Of a stretch of DNA of 64,000 nt, positions 46,454 through 55,975 are shown piece after piece (position 1 is the first letter of the stretch; the number at the start of each line of letters is the position of its first letter). Below the pieces are notes generated by a model that saw only the letters and a program-made list of their open reading frames with translations, searched no databases and had not been told where the DNA came from. Position numbers and translations under genes: made by a program. Source of the DNA: Pyrinomonadaceae bacterium (GTDB lineage Bacteria; Acidobacteriota; Blastocatellia; Pyrinomonadales; Pyrinomonadaceae); NCBI GenBank assembly GCA_017983495.1, contig JAGOBH010000001.1, forward strand, positions 620,001-684,000. Reading direction: 5' to 3'.

Positions 46454-47512
46454 ATGAATGCACTCGAATATCCATTTTGGGCCTGGGCCATATTTTTTTC
46501 GGTGGTGGTCACCGCATTGGTTGTCGATATCGGTATCGTAAACCGCAAGGCACATGCTCCGACGCGTAAAGAGACGATCGGGTGGAGCATCGTCTGGGTG
46601 TCGCTGGCATTGATCTTCAACGGCTTTGTCTACTGGATGGTCGGCTCACATTTTGGCGACTGGACGCTGGCGATGGCACAGGCAAAGCTGTTTTTGACCG
46701 GCTACCTGATCGAACTGTCGCTGTCGGTCGATAATCTGTTCGTCTTCCTGCTCATCTTTACGTTCTTTAAGGTTCCCAAAAAATACCAGCATCGCGTACT
46801 GTTTTGGGGCATCATGGGAGCTCTCGCCTTACGCATGATCATGATCTTTGCGGGAGCCGAGTTGGTAGAGCGGTTTCACTGGATCATCTACATTTTCGGA
46901 GCATTTCTGCTCTACACCGGCCTCAAGATGTTTCAGGATTCGGATGAGAATTTTGAGCCGCATGAGAGCTGGATCGTCCGGTTTGCGACACGATACATCC
47001 GCATTTCGAAACACTACGACGGTGACAAGTTCTTTGTCGTCAAGGACGGTGTGCGTTCGGGAACGCTACTGCTATTGGTGTTGATCACGGTCGAATTTAC
47101 GGATCTCGTCTTTGCCGTCGATTCGATACCGGCGATCTTTGGCATCACGACGGACCGGTTTATCGTCTATACCTCAAACATCTTTGCTATTCTCGGCCTT
47201 AGAACATTCTTTTTCCTTCTGGCCGACATGGCCGAGAAATTTCACTATCTTAAGTACGGCTTGGCGTTCATACTTAGTTTTATCGGGGTAAAAATGCTCT
47301 TGCCACTTATTGCCGCAGGTTTGATAATGGTAGTAGGCGAAACGAGCACCTCCACGGTCGGAGTATTTCTGCAGAGGTTCTTGCGGCACGAGTTTGACCA
47401 GACGGTCATCAACATCTCTCTCGGCGTGGTGGTCGGGGCGATCGTGTTGTCGGTGATCATGTCATTGTTAATAGCACCGAAGAAAAATCCGGTGGTCGAC
47501 GAAGGCGAATAG
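46454..47512 (+). CDS. TerC-family membrane protein (probable metal exporter)
   Basis: 352 residues with about eight to nine transmembrane helices. The TerC signature SLSVDNLFVFLLIFTFFKVP and the second acid motif EFTDLVFAVDSIPAIFGI (Asp residues in the membrane) are present. TerC-like proteins export manganese or protect against tellurite; bacterial members work with Mn during metalation of exoproteins. It lies 11 bp before the FecR-domain gene. Confidence 0.93.
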   Translation: MNALEYPFWAWAIFFSVVVTALVVDIGIVNRKAHAPTRKETIGWSIVWVSLALIFNGFVYWMVGSHFGDWTLAMAQAKLFLTGYLIELSLSVDNLFVFLLIFTFFKVPKKYQHRVLFWGIMGALALRMIMIFAGAELVERFHWIIYIFGAFLLYTGLKMFQDSDENFEPHESWIVRFATRYIRISKHYDGDKFFVVKDGVRSGTLLLLVLITVEFTDLVFAVDSIPAIFGITTDRFIVYTSNIFAILGLRTFFFLLADMAEKFHYLKYGLAFILSFIGVKMLLPLIAAGLIMVVGETSTSTVGVFLQRFLRHEFDQTVINISLGVVVGAIVLSVIMSLLIAPKKNPVVDEGE

Positions 47513-47523
47513 TACCGCCGAAA

Positions 47524-48759
47524 ATGGACGATAACAGATACCGCAAATTTTACGTTGAATGGTGGAACATTCAAAAGAGCACGATCTACGGGCTGATCGC
47601 TCTCGCACTGTTTGCCGGGCTGATCGGCGGCGGCGCGTGGTGGGCATCTCGTAACAATTGGTTCATTCAGACGAATGAGGCCGAGATGCCGGCGGACGCG
47701 GCCCGGATCATATCGTTTGAAGGCGAAGTGCGGATCGTCCGTGCTCAGACGCGAGAGACGCTGCTGGTGACGCGTGAGACGTGGGTCGCCGCGGGCGACA
47801 CTATTCAGACACAATCGGACGGCCGTGCTATCGTCCAAATGATCGATGGGTCGGTCTATTCGGTACGGCCAAACAGCACCGTCGTCGTTCGCGACAGCAC
47901 ATCGATATTTGGCGGTAAGAACGTACGAGTTTCGCTGAACGACGGCCAACTTAACGTCCGAACGGACGAGCAACCTGAAGACAGTAAGAATATCGTTGAG
48001 GTGGCCGAGTCGGAGAACCGCCTGTTGCCCAAAACAGACGCAAGCTTTAACGCCGACGAAACCGGCGGCGAGATCAGGATCAGCCGAGGTGGTGTCGAAA
48101 CTACGATCGGCGGTGACAAGACGATGATCGGCGAAAACGAATTTGCCTCGGTCAATGGCGGTAAACTGTCGGCACGCGAAAGATTGCTGGCACCGCCGCG
48201 ACCGAGTGCTCCTTCAAATTCGTCGCAATTGGTGGATTCATCCGGAGCCGGAGTGAGCGTTGCCTTTAACTGGCAGGACTCAGAGGCAGGAAATGCCGTC
48301 AGCTTTTACCTGCAGGTGTCGCGGTCATCGTATTTTGCTTCCGATTCGATATTGGTGGACCGCACGGGACTGACCTCACGCGAATTCAGATTGTCAGGCC
48401 TGTCGCCGGGAACGTATTATTGGCGGCTCAAATCGACCGCCGGTTCGGGCCAGACGACCAATTGGAACGAACCCTGGAAATTTACTGTGATCAAGGGCGG
48501 CGGCAATATCTCGATCGAGGCGAGCGGATGGGCGGCCGAGCGCGTCGGCGGTATCGTTTATATTATCAGCGGCACGACGCGTCCAGGTGCGGTCGTTCGC
48601 GCACAGGGACGTGAGACGTTTGCCGGTCCAGATGGGGTATTTCGAATGCAGATAGCGACGCCGTCGGCCGAGACCAAGGTCGAGATCAGCGACGACCGCG
48701 GCAACCGCAGCGGATTTGTGCTCTCGCTCAGGTCGGGCAAAGTGACCGGCCGATACTGA
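47524..48759 (+). CDS. FecR-domain membrane protein
   Basis: 411 residues. One transmembrane helix (about 20-40: YGLIALALFAGLIGGGAWW) is followed by a FecR domain (AARIISFEGEVRIVRAQTRE ... TIQTQSDGRAIVQMIDGS VYSV, in outline) and a C-terminal fibronectin-like domain (LSGLSPGTYYWRLKSTAGSG). Unlike usual FecR, there is no sigma factor, anti-sigma domain or TonB receptor near. It may act as a cell-envelope scaffold or sensor. Spacing of 11 and 13 bp to its neighbours puts it in the operon with TerC and the CDF transporter. Confidence 0.8.
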   Translation: MDDNRYRKFYVEWWNIQKSTIYGLIALALFAGLIGGGAWWASRNNWFIQTNEAEMPADAARIISFEGEVRIVRAQTRETLLVTRETWVAAGDTIQTQSDGRAIVQMIDGSVYSVRPNSTVVVRDSTSIFGGKNVRVSLNDGQLNVRTDEQPEDSKNIVEVAESENRLLPKTDASFNADETGGEIRISRGGVETTIGGDKTMIGENEFASVNGGKLSARERLLAPPRPSAPSNSSQLVDSSGAGVSVAFNWQDSEAGNAVSFYLQVSRSSYFASDSILVDRTGLTSREFRLSGLSPGTYYWRLKSTAGSGQTTNWNEPWKFTVIKGGGNISIEASGWAAERVGGIVYIISGTTRPGAVVRAQGRETFAGPDGVFRMQIATPSAETKVEISDDRGNRSGFVLSLRSGKVTGRY

Positions 48760-48772
48760 CCCCGGCAATCGA

Positions 48773-49717
48773 ATGTCAGCAAATCATCAACATTCTACCG
48801 GCCGTGACTCACGGGCAAAGATCAGGGTGATCTCGATCGCCCTGGTGCTGACCTTTTTCTACATGATCGCCGAAGCGGTCGGCGGCTGGTTTACCAATTC
48901 GCTCGCGTTGCTTGCCGATGCCGGCCATATGCTGACGGATGTCGCGGCGATGGGCCTGACGCTGGCGGCGATCTGGTTTGGGTCGCGTCCCGCGACCGCG
49001 AAAAAGACATTTGGATATTATCGTTTTGAGATACTGGCTGCGTTTGTCAACGGCATCGCCCTTGCACTGCTCTCGATCTGGGTCATTTGGGAAGCGGTTA
49101 ACCGCTGGCAGTCACCGGGTGAGATCCACGGCGTACAAATGTCGGCGATCGCCTTTGGCGGCCTGATCGTTAATATCATCGCTGCCAAATTGCTTCATAG
49201 CGGGCATACACACGACATGAATTTGCACGGGGCGTTTCTGCACGTCATCGGCGATCTGCTCGGATCGGTCGCGGCGATCATCGCGGGTGTGCTGATACTC
49301 GGGTTCGGTTGGCTATGGGCAGACGCGGCGAGCAGCATACTGATCAGCCTGATAATAATTTACGGTGCGTGGCGCCTGATCGTCGATTCGGTCAACGTCC
49401 TGCTCGAAGGCACGCCCGGCCACATCGATCTGCGGGCGGTCGAATCCGAGATACTTGCCACGACGGGCGTTAGCGGCGTCCACGATCTGCACATCTGGAC
49501 TATCTCGTCCGGTATCGTCGCTATGTCGGCACACATCAGCCATCACGAATCCGTCCGACACTCCGATCTGCTTGTTACGGTCAAGGACCGTTTGCACGAC
49601 AGCTTTGGCATCGACCATCTGACTATCCAGATGGAAACGGTAGATAACGAGGCTGAGGCTTTTTACGTCTGCGAAACGGGCACGCGCTGTTTTGAGCCCG
49701 CCCGTCAAACCAATTGA
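48773..49717 (+). CDS. Cation diffusion facilitator metal transporter (CzcD/ZitB-like)
   Basis: 314 residues, six transmembrane helices plus a cytoplasmic C-terminal domain. The zinc-site residues are in LADAGHMLTDVAAMGLTL (HxxxD) and HVIGDLLGS (HxxxD) in helices 2 and 5; the C-terminal EILATTGVSGVHDLHIW and HESVRHSDLL complete it. It exports Zn2+, Co2+ or similar by proton antiport. The pairing with TerC suggests divalent metal homeostasis. CDS spacing indicates one operon. Confidence 0.94.
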   Translation: MSANHQHSTGRDSRAKIRVISIALVLTFFYMIAEAVGGWFTNSLALLADAGHMLTDVAAMGLTLAAIWFGSRPATAKKTFGYYRFEILAAFVNGIALALLSIWVIWEAVNRWQSPGEIHGVQMSAIAFGGLIVNIIAAKLLHSGHTHDMNLHGAFLHVIGDLLGSVAAIIAGVLILGFGWLWADAASSILISLIIIYGAWRLIVDSVNVLLEGTPGHIDLRAVESEILATTGVSGVHDLHIWTISSGIVAMSAHISHHESVRHSDLLVTVKDRLHDSFGIDHLTIQMETVDNEAEAFYVCETGTRCFEPARQTN

Positions 49718-49726
49718 TCACAATTT

Positions 49727-50986
49727 ATGTCGTCGATCGAACTTAAGAAAGGCCGGGCCGCGATACCGTTTGAATACGACGAGGAACGGTTTGACGTACT
49801 CGGCGGTGCGTCGGGCGGAGCGGCGATGTCGGATGCCGAGATCGGTGCACGCTTTGACGAGCCGATAGGTTCTAAGACGATCGAGGAGATCGTCGGTGAC
49901 GGCGACACCGTGCTGATCGTCGTACCGGACGCGACACGCGAGGTCGGCTGCGGCCAGGTCGTCAACCTGCTCGTCCGCCGCCTGATCGCAAACGGCACGA
50001 ACGCCTTCGACATACGCATAATTTTTGCGACCGGCATTCACCGCAAGGTGACCGACGCTGAAAAAGCGGCCATCGTCACGCCGTTTATCGCCCAGCGGAT
50101 CAAGATGCTCGATCACGATCCGCGTGACCTGATGCAGATCGTGAGAATGGGCGAGACCGAGGGCGGCATTCCGGTCGACCTTAACCGGGCGCTCACCGAG
50201 CACGATCACGTAATTCTCGTCGGCGGAGTTTCATTTCACTATTTTGCCGGATTTTCGGGCGGGCGAAAGTTGATCTGCCCCGGGCTTACGTCGAGCAGGA
50301 CCGTGTCGGCGACGCACAAGCTGGCGTTCGACTGTGACAAACTGGACCGACGCGATGGCGTAGGCACGGGTTTGCTCGACGGCAATGCCGTCCACGAGGC
50401 GTTTGTCGAGGTTTCAGGCCGTGTTACCCCTTCATTTGCGATAACGACCACCGTCAACGACGAAGGCGAGATCACCGACCTGCATTGCGGCGACTGGATA
50501 GTATCTCACCGTGCGGCGTGCGACGCATTCTTGGCGAACCACTCGGTCACGGTCCCCGACCGGCGCGATCTCGTGATCGTCAGCTGCGGCGGTTTTCCGC
50601 ACGACATCAATCTGATCCAGGGGCATAAGGCCCTCGACGCCGCGTCGTACGCGTGTCGTGAAGGCGGCACGATCATTCTTCTTGCCGAGTGTTCCGAGGG
50701 ACTCGGGCGAGCCGATTTTATCGACTGGTTTGCGGCGGTCGACAGCCGTGCTCTGGCGGCAAAGCTCTGTGCTAAATATCAGGTAAACGGCCAAACGGCG
50801 TGGAGCCTGTTGAAAAAGACCGAACGGTTCGACATCCGCATTGTTTCCGACCTGCCTGCTGAAACCGCGTCGCAGATGGGACTGACCGCGTACCCGACAC
50901 TTGATGAGGCGTTAAAAAAAGCCACCCCATTCGAGAGCGGCTTTATTATTCCGACGGGTGCAAGGTGCCTAGTCCGCCTTACTTGA
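49727..50986 (+). CDS. larA: LarA-family nickel-dependent lactate racemase homologue
   Basis: 419 residues. The N-terminal domain has VLIVVPDATREVGC and IRIIFATGIHRKVTDAEKAAI (the metal/cofactor histidine region), followed by FAGFSGGRKLICPGLTSS (catalytic His/Lys neighbourhood), as in LarA. LarA needs a nickel-pincer nucleotide made by LarB, LarC and LarE, whose genes are not in this window, so the substrate (lactate or another hydroxyacid) is uncertain. Its 3' end overlaps the convergent secreted-protein gene by 8 bp. Ten bp after the CDF gene. Confidence 0.87.
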   Translation: MSSIELKKGRAAIPFEYDEERFDVLGGASGGAAMSDAEIGARFDEPIGSKTIEEIVGDGDTVLIVVPDATREVGCGQVVNLLVRRLIANGTNAFDIRIIFATGIHRKVTDAEKAAIVTPFIAQRIKMLDHDPRDLMQIVRMGETEGGIPVDLNRALTEHDHVILVGGVSFHYFAGFSGGRKLICPGLTSSRTVSATHKLAFDCDKLDRRDGVGTGLLDGNAVHEAFVEVSGRVTPSFAITTTVNDEGEITDLHCGDWIVSHRAACDAFLANHSVTVPDRRDLVIVSCGGFPHDINLIQGHKALDAASYACREGGTIILLAECSEGLGRADFIDWFAAVDSRALAAKLCAKYQVNGQTAWSLLKKTERFDIRIVSDLPAETASQMGLTAYPTLDEALKKATPFESGFIIPTGARCLVRLT

Positions 50987-51494
50987 CGTTAAATGTTCGT
51001 GCGATCGAATCGGTCTGGTTCTGGATCGAGCGAAGCTTGTCCTTGAGTCCCGAAAATCTGATCACGTAAACGGTGGTGTCGTTGATCCGCAGAAAATACA
51101 TGCGTCCGCTCATCGGCCGGCCGGCACGGACATATTCGTAATTAAAGATCACGCCGCGAAAACGTCCGGCAAAATTCTCTTCCTTTCCGGCGATATAACC
51201 GGGCAGGAACTGCAGCTTTTGCTCTTCGTCCTGGATGACCTCGCTGGTCAACTGGTCCTTGCGTGCCGACAATTTACGCACCTCAAGGTGGCCGTCAATG
51301 CGGTCGCCATAGACGTATTCGACGTTCGGCACGGTGTCGGACGGCTTTACGGTAAGCTTCCATTTCGCGTCCGGCAGTGTGAAACTGTAGTCCACATTGG
51401 GAGCGCTAAAGATCTCGTTCTGTGCCCGAACGGCAGTAACGGCCGTCATGGCGAGCAGCAAGGCGATCAAAATGGTAAATTTTTGCGTTCTCAT
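50979..51494 (-). CDS. Secreted protein of unknown function
   Basis: 171 residues with a signal peptide (KFTILIALLLAMTAVTAVRAQ). The mature part has an opening NVDYSFTLPDAKWKLTVKP, typical of PsbP/DUF1795-like lipid-associated domains, with TTVYVIRFSGLKDKLRSIQN near the end. The assignment to a family is weak. Convergent with larA, overlapping it by 8 bp. Confidence 0.65.
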   Translation of the reverse strand: MRTQKFTILIALLLAMTAVTAVRAQNEIFSAPNVDYSFTLPDAKWKLTVKPSDTVPNVEYVYGDRIDGHLEVRKLSARKDQLTSEVIQDEEQKLQFLPGYIAGKEENFAGRFRGVIFNYEYVRAGRPMSGRMYFLRINDTTVYVIRFSGLKDKLRSIQNQTDSIARTFNVK

Positions 51495-51663
51495 TGTTTT
51501 AGTATTCTACAATAAACCTGTTTGATCCGGGCAGACATCTGACACACGAATCGCTTATTTGATGAATTCGGGCCCTAATATGTTGTATCCGGCCGCAGTT
51601 CGGTCTAATTGACGCCCGAGCGGAATTTTCTCGCCCTTTGGCCGTTCGGCGTCGTCTAAGCAT

Positions 51664-51692
51664 TTGGCAGGTTTTAATACCGTAATTATATT
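51664..51692 (+). promoter_or_regulatory. Sigma70-like promoter before the DUF1800 gene
   Basis: TTGGCA (51664-51669) and TATATT (51687-51692) with a 17-bp spacer; the start codon is at 51708. The predicted transcription start falls about 8 bp before the ATG, so the message would be almost leaderless or the real promoter lies further upstream. Confidence 0.45.
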
Positions 51693-51707
51693 GCTGAGGT
51701 TTTTATT

Positions 51708-53702
51708 ATGAAGCAAAAGTATTTGTATTTTCAACGGATGGTCGCCTCGCTGATGATGGCCGCGTTGGTGCTGCCGGTCATGGCGGCGGCAAAGCCGATG
51801 GCGAGCGGAGCGAAATCGCTGACCGAAGAGCAAAAGATACTCCACGTGCTCAACCGTCTGGGCTACGGTGCCCGTCCGGGCGATGTCGAGCGTGTCAAAG
51901 CGATGGGCCTGCAGAAATACATCGACCAACAGCTCGATCCGGCGTCGATAAATGACAGTGCGCTCGAGGCAAAGGTTCGCGATCTCGAAGTATTCGATAT
52001 GTCGACCTCCGAGCTATTTGCAAAGTACCCAAATCCCGCGTCGCTATTGAGGATGCTCGAGGGGCCGCAGCCTGCGGCTGCCGCAAACGCCGAAGAGCCG
52101 ACCGAAAAGCAGCGGCAGGAGCGTCAGCAAAAGCTGCGCGAACTTTACGTAAAATACGACCTGAAACCGGCTAACCAGATATTGCCGCAGATCGTGTCGA
52201 ACCGCGTATTGCGTGCGGTCTATTCCGAACGTCAGCTGCAGGAAACGATGGTCGATTTCTGGCAGAACCATTTTAACGTTTTTGCCGGAAAGGCCGCGGT
52301 CCGATGGTACATTCCGAGCTATGAGCGTGACGTACTGAGAAAGAACGCTCTTGGTAATTTCAAAGATCTGGTTGTCGGCACGGCACAGCACCCGGCGATG
52401 CTGTTCTATCTCGATAATTTCGAGTCGGTCTCGCCGAACGCTCAACAGCAGGGAAACGGTCAGAACGCACAGCGTTTGCAGCAGATGATGCGTAACGGCG
52501 GAGATCTGCCGCCGCAAGCCCGAGAGCGTCTGAAGCGACAGCTCAACCTGTCGGACGCACAACTCGACCAGCGGATCAGGGAAATGCGTGACAATCCGCA
52601 ACCCGCTCCGCAGCAGCAGCGTCAACGCCGCGGCATTAACGAAAACTATGCCCGCGAGCTGATGGAACTCCATACGCTCGGTGTCGACGGAGGTTACTCG
52701 CAAAAGGACATCGTCGAGGTTGCCAAGTGCTTTACCGGTTGGACGATCGCCGATCCGCGTGGCTACCGTCGCGCAGCCGCAGGCGAGATCAACGGGACCG
52801 AAGACAGACGGCTCCAGCGTCTGCAGCGTCAGGCCGGCGTGCCGGACGACATCGATAGCGGCGAGTTTTACTTTAACGATCGCTGGCATGAGAAGGGTTC
52901 CAAGACGGTACTCGGCCAGACCGTTAGCGAAGGCGGGATGAAAGACGGCCTAAAGGTAATCGATATGCTCGTCAAACAGCCGGCGACAGCGAGATTCATC
53001 GCCCGCAAGCTGGCCGTCAAGTTCGTCTCGGACAAGCCAAGCGAGGCTCTCGTCGGACGAATCGCTGCCGCATTTAGCAAGTCGGACGGCGACATCAAGA
53101 TGACGCTGAAAGCGATCTTTACGGACAAGGAATTCTTCTCGACTGACAATTACCGTGCAAAGATCAAATCGCCGTTCGAGCTGGCGGTCAGTTCGGTCCG
53201 TGCCCTGGGTGCACAGACGAATTCGGGCCCGCAGTTTTTGGCGATGCTAAATAAACTCGGCGAGGTTCCGTACGGCTATCAGGCACCGACCGGTTATCCG
53301 GACACGGCTGAGGACTGGGTCAACACCGGAGCATTGCTTGAACGGCTCAATTTTGCCGTTGCTTTTGCCAGCAACCGCATACCGGGAACGCGGGTCGATC
53401 TGAAGGCATACGACCAGACTGATAAGGCTAAGATCCTTGATCGTGCGATCGAGCAGATCCTCGACGGTGAGATCTCAAGCGGAACGCGGAATACGCTTGT
53501 AAAACAGATCGAGCAGCCGCTGCCCGAGGTCAAGGCCGGCAAGGACCTCGACATCGACGCCGGCGAGGTGCCGAATATGCGTCAGACCGGCCAGCAGGGC
53601 GGCCAAAACCGACAGGCACGCCTGCTCAACCCAAGCGGCAACCCGGAAGTATTCAAGATCGTCAGTCTTGTGCTCGGTACACCCGAGTTTCAGCGGCAGT
53701 AA
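51708..53702 (+). CDS. DUF1800 family secreted protein
   Basis: 664 residues. A signal-like helix (MVASLMMAALVLPVMAAAKP) is followed by the DUF1800 marks: HVLNRLGYGARPGDVERVKA, MVDFWQNHFNVFAGKAAVRW, NENYARELMELHTLGVDGGY, CFTGWTI, HEKGSKTVLG, and FIARKLAVKFVSDKPSEALV. An insertion rich in Gln/Arg (QQQGNGQNAQRLQQMMRNGG, about residues 246-315) breaks the domain. DUF1800 proteins are frequent in Acidobacteriota and Planctomycetes, often paired with DUF1501 genes; none is in this window. Function unknown. Confidence 0.88.
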   Translation: MKQKYLYFQRMVASLMMAALVLPVMAAAKPMASGAKSLTEEQKILHVLNRLGYGARPGDVERVKAMGLQKYIDQQLDPASINDSALEAKVRDLEVFDMSTSELFAKYPNPASLLRMLEGPQPAAAANAEEPTEKQRQERQQKLRELYVKYDLKPANQILPQIVSNRVLRAVYSERQLQETMVDFWQNHFNVFAGKAAVRWYIPSYERDVLRKNALGNFKDLVVGTAQHPAMLFYLDNFESVSPNAQQQGNGQNAQRLQQMMRNGGDLPPQARERLKRQLNLSDAQLDQRIREMRDNPQPAPQQQRQRRGINENYARELMELHTLGVDGGYSQKDIVEVAKCFTGWTIADPRGYRRAAAGEINGTEDRRLQRLQRQAGVPDDIDSGEFYFNDRWHEKGSKTVLGQTVSEGGMKDGLKVIDMLVKQPATARFIARKLAVKFVSDKPSEALVGRIAAAFSKSDGDIKMTLKAIFTDKEFFSTDNYRAKIKSPFELAVSSVRALGAQTNSGPQFLAMLNKLGEVPYGYQAPTGYPDTAEDWVNTGALLERLNFAVAFASNRIPGTRVDLKAYDQTDKAKILDRAIEQILDGEISSGTRNTLVKQIEQPLPEVKAGKDLDIDAGEVPNMRQTGQQGGQNRQARLLNPSGNPEVFKIVSLVLGTPEFQRQ

Positions 53703-53721
53703 AACGCCGCCTTTTGATAAC

Positions 53722-53768
53722 GGGCCGGAAATCAGCGTAAAGCTTTGGTCTCCGGCTCGTTCTTTCTA
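53722..53768 (+). terminator. Weak terminator-like hairpin after the DUF1800 gene
   Basis: GGGCCGGA (53722-53729) and TCCGGCTC (53751-53758, one G-U) pair over a 21-base loop, followed by GTTCTTTCT. It lies between two same-strand genes 73 bp apart. Confidence 0.45.
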
Positions 53769-53775
53769 AAAAGGT

Positions 53776-54789
53776 ATGAGAATTACTAGGAAAACAGCAA
53801 CTATTCTGCTAATTGCGGTCACGACCGTATGCACCGCTTTTGCCCAAACAGCGATGACCGAGCAGCAGCGTTTTCAGTCCGCTGCCGACTATTCGCGAGA
53901 GAATATGGGCCTTTCGGTACTGATAATGAAGGGCAACAAGGTCGTTTTTGAGCAGTACCAGAACGGCCACAGCTCGGACCGGCCGTGGATACTGGCGAGT
54001 GGTACCAAGTCGTTTGCGGGCGTGATGTGTGCCGCTGCGATCGAAGACAAGCTGATATCGGGCTTTGACGAAAAGGTCTCTGACACGATAACCGAGTGGA
54101 AAACGGACAAACGCCGTTCGCAGATCACGATCAGACAATTGCTATCGCTGACAAGCGGAATTGAGGCCGGAACGATCGGACGCGTGCCGTCGTACGCCGA
54201 GGCCGTCACCGAGACGTCAAAGTACGAACCGGGCGATCGATTCGAATACGGCCCGGTGCCGTTTCAGGTCTTTGGCGAGCTGATGACACGCAAGCTGAAG
54301 ACGAGAAACGAAAATGTTTACGACTACCTCAATCGCCGTATTCTCAAACCGATCGGGCTAAACGTCGCGTTTTGGCGAAAAGACGGCGGCCAGCCGCTGC
54401 TGCCGCAGGGAGCCGCGCTGACAGCACGCGAATGGGTGAAATTCGGGCAATTGCTTAGGGACGGCGGCAAGTGGAACGGCAAACAGATCATTCGCAAAGA
54501 CCTGCTCGACGAACTGCGAAAAGGCACCAAGGCAAATCCGGCATACGGCATTACATTTTGGCTCAATCACGACGGGACCAAGGCCAACGGGGTTTCGACG
54601 CGAAATGCCGTGATGACCGAGATCAGCGCCAACGGCGTTTCAAAGGCCGCTCTCGACCTCTACATGGCTGCCGGTGCGGGCAACCAGCGGCTCTACATAA
54701 TACCGTCTCTCGATCTGGTCATTGTCAGACAGGCGGCATTTGGAAAGTGGGACGATGGGGAATTCATCAAGCGAATGATCGGGAAATAG
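53776..54789 (+). CDS. Serine hydrolase, beta-lactamase/class C PBP family
   Basis: 337 residues with a signal peptide (TILLIAVTTVCTAFAQ). The active-site S75-x-x-K78 (SGTK in ILASGTKSFAG) is present; the second motif reads FEYGPVPFQVFGELM (Tyr but Pro in place of the usual Asn). The family includes esterases, carboxypeptidases and beta-lactamases; resistance should not be assumed. Gene lies 73 bp after the DUF1800 gene. Confidence 0.86.
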   Translation: MRITRKTATILLIAVTTVCTAFAQTAMTEQQRFQSAADYSRENMGLSVLIMKGNKVVFEQYQNGHSSDRPWILASGTKSFAGVMCAAAIEDKLISGFDEKVSDTITEWKTDKRRSQITIRQLLSLTSGIEAGTIGRVPSYAEAVTETSKYEPGDRFEYGPVPFQVFGELMTRKLKTRNENVYDYLNRRILKPIGLNVAFWRKDGGQPLLPQGAALTAREWVKFGQLLRDGGKWNGKQIIRKDLLDELRKGTKANPAYGITFWLNHDGTKANGVSTRNAVMTEISANGVSKAALDLYMAAGAGNQRLYIIPSLDLVIVRQAAFGKWDDGEFIKRMIGK

Positions 54790-54791
54790 TC

Positions 54792-55904
54792 TCAAGCGTC
54801 GATCATCGAGCGGTAATGAGCGGCGAGCTGACGCAGGTGCGAATCGATGCTCATATTTTCCTGAGCAAATGCCTTGGCGCGGACGCTCATTTCATTTCGA
54901 ACGTTCTTATCAGACAGTAGCCGGATCAATTCGCTCGACAGAGCATCGGCATCGCCGGTCGGAAAGACAGAGGCATATTTTCCATTTTGCGAAGCTTCGA
55001 GGTGAGGCTCGATGTCGGACAAAACAAGCGGAACCCCGACAAGCATGGCCTCGGAGATCGCTACCGGCATTCCCTCCTGCAAGGACGACAGCACAAATAC
55101 GTCAAGCTCGGACAAAATGTCCGGAATATCGCCGCGCGTCCCCAGAAAATGGACACGCTGCTCTATGCCGTTCTTTAGACAAATATCAAGACACTCTGCC
55201 ATCTTATCTTCGGCGCCATCCTGGATGCCGCCGGCAAAGATGCAATGAGCCTCCGGTAATGCCGTCATCACCTCCGGCAGCGAGCGGGCGAGCGTGAAAT
55301 GATCTTTGCGAGGGTCGCGGTAGAAATTTGCGATCATGCCGATCAGCGGGGCGTCCGCGCCGATGCCAAGTTCGCGTCGGATCGAACGCCCGCTGCCTCG
55401 AAGCCTTTCCGGATCAGCTCCGTTAAAGATCACCGTCTGCTTGATGTCCGTGTTGAGTTTGTCCTTTTGCTTAAGCCATTTTCGCAGGCTCTCGCTGACG
55501 TAGATGTTTGAGTCGACCCGCGGGATCAGGAATTTTAGCGTTACTCGGTTTTTCTTGTCGGCGACGAATCCTTCATGGCTCAAAGCGGTACGGACGTTTT
55601 TGAGCCCGCGTGTCGCGAGGTACAAGTGTAATCCCTCAACCGCCTGGTAGCCCCGGGCGATCTCGATCCGACGTTCGCGAATGATCCTGCGTAACTGCGA
55701 TGCAAGATAAAGGTCGACGGGCAATTTGCGTTCGAGTCTGATGACCTCTACGCCGGATTCGCGAAAATCCGGTTCGAGCACACCGCCGGAGGCAGCGACG
55801 AGCGTGATGTCGAGCCCGAATCGCGCGGCGTTTCGGCAGACGTCGAGTACCTGAGTTTCGGTGCCGCCGCGGCCCATCGAATCAAGTAAGTGCAGTATTT
55901 TCAT
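54792..55904 (-). CDS. Glycosyltransferase family 4
   Basis: 370 residues from the ATG at 55904 (MKILHLLDSMGRGGTETQV, the GT4 opening with GGTE); the longer frame to 55991 begins with unlike residues. The C-terminal donor domain has GMIANFYRDPRKDHFTLARS, DIPDILSELDVFVLSSLQEG and MPVAISEAMLVGVPLVLSD, the GT-B sugar-nucleotide site (E-x7-E). It likely builds the surface polysaccharide made by this cluster. Convergent with the serine hydrolase, divergent from the GT2 gene. Confidence 0.92.
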   Translation of the reverse strand: MKILHLLDSMGRGGTETQVLDVCRNAARFGLDITLVAASGGVLEPDFRESGVEVIRLERKLPVDLYLASQLRRIIRERRIEIARGYQAVEGLHLYLATRGLKNVRTALSHEGFVADKKNRVTLKFLIPRVDSNIYVSESLRKWLKQKDKLNTDIKQTVIFNGADPERLRGSGRSIRRELGIGADAPLIGMIANFYRDPRKDHFTLARSLPEVMTALPEAHCIFAGGIQDGAEDKMAECLDICLKNGIEQRVHFLGTRGDIPDILSELDVFVLSSLQEGMPVAISEAMLVGVPLVLSDIEPHLEASQNGKYASVFPTGDADALSSELIRLLSDKNVRNEMSVRAKAFAQENMSIDSHLRQLAAHYRSMIDA

Positions 55905-55975
55905 ACGTCGGTTGTGGCACCTCTGGTGACAATCCGCGGCAAATGTGGTCTTATCTCCTTTTGGAGTCCTCTCGG

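Noticed and set aside
53776-54789. Antibiotic-resistance beta-lactamase
   Set aside because: SxxK is present, but the second motif is YGP instead of Y(A/S)N and the wider sequence matches general serine hydrolases; resistance cannot be inferred.
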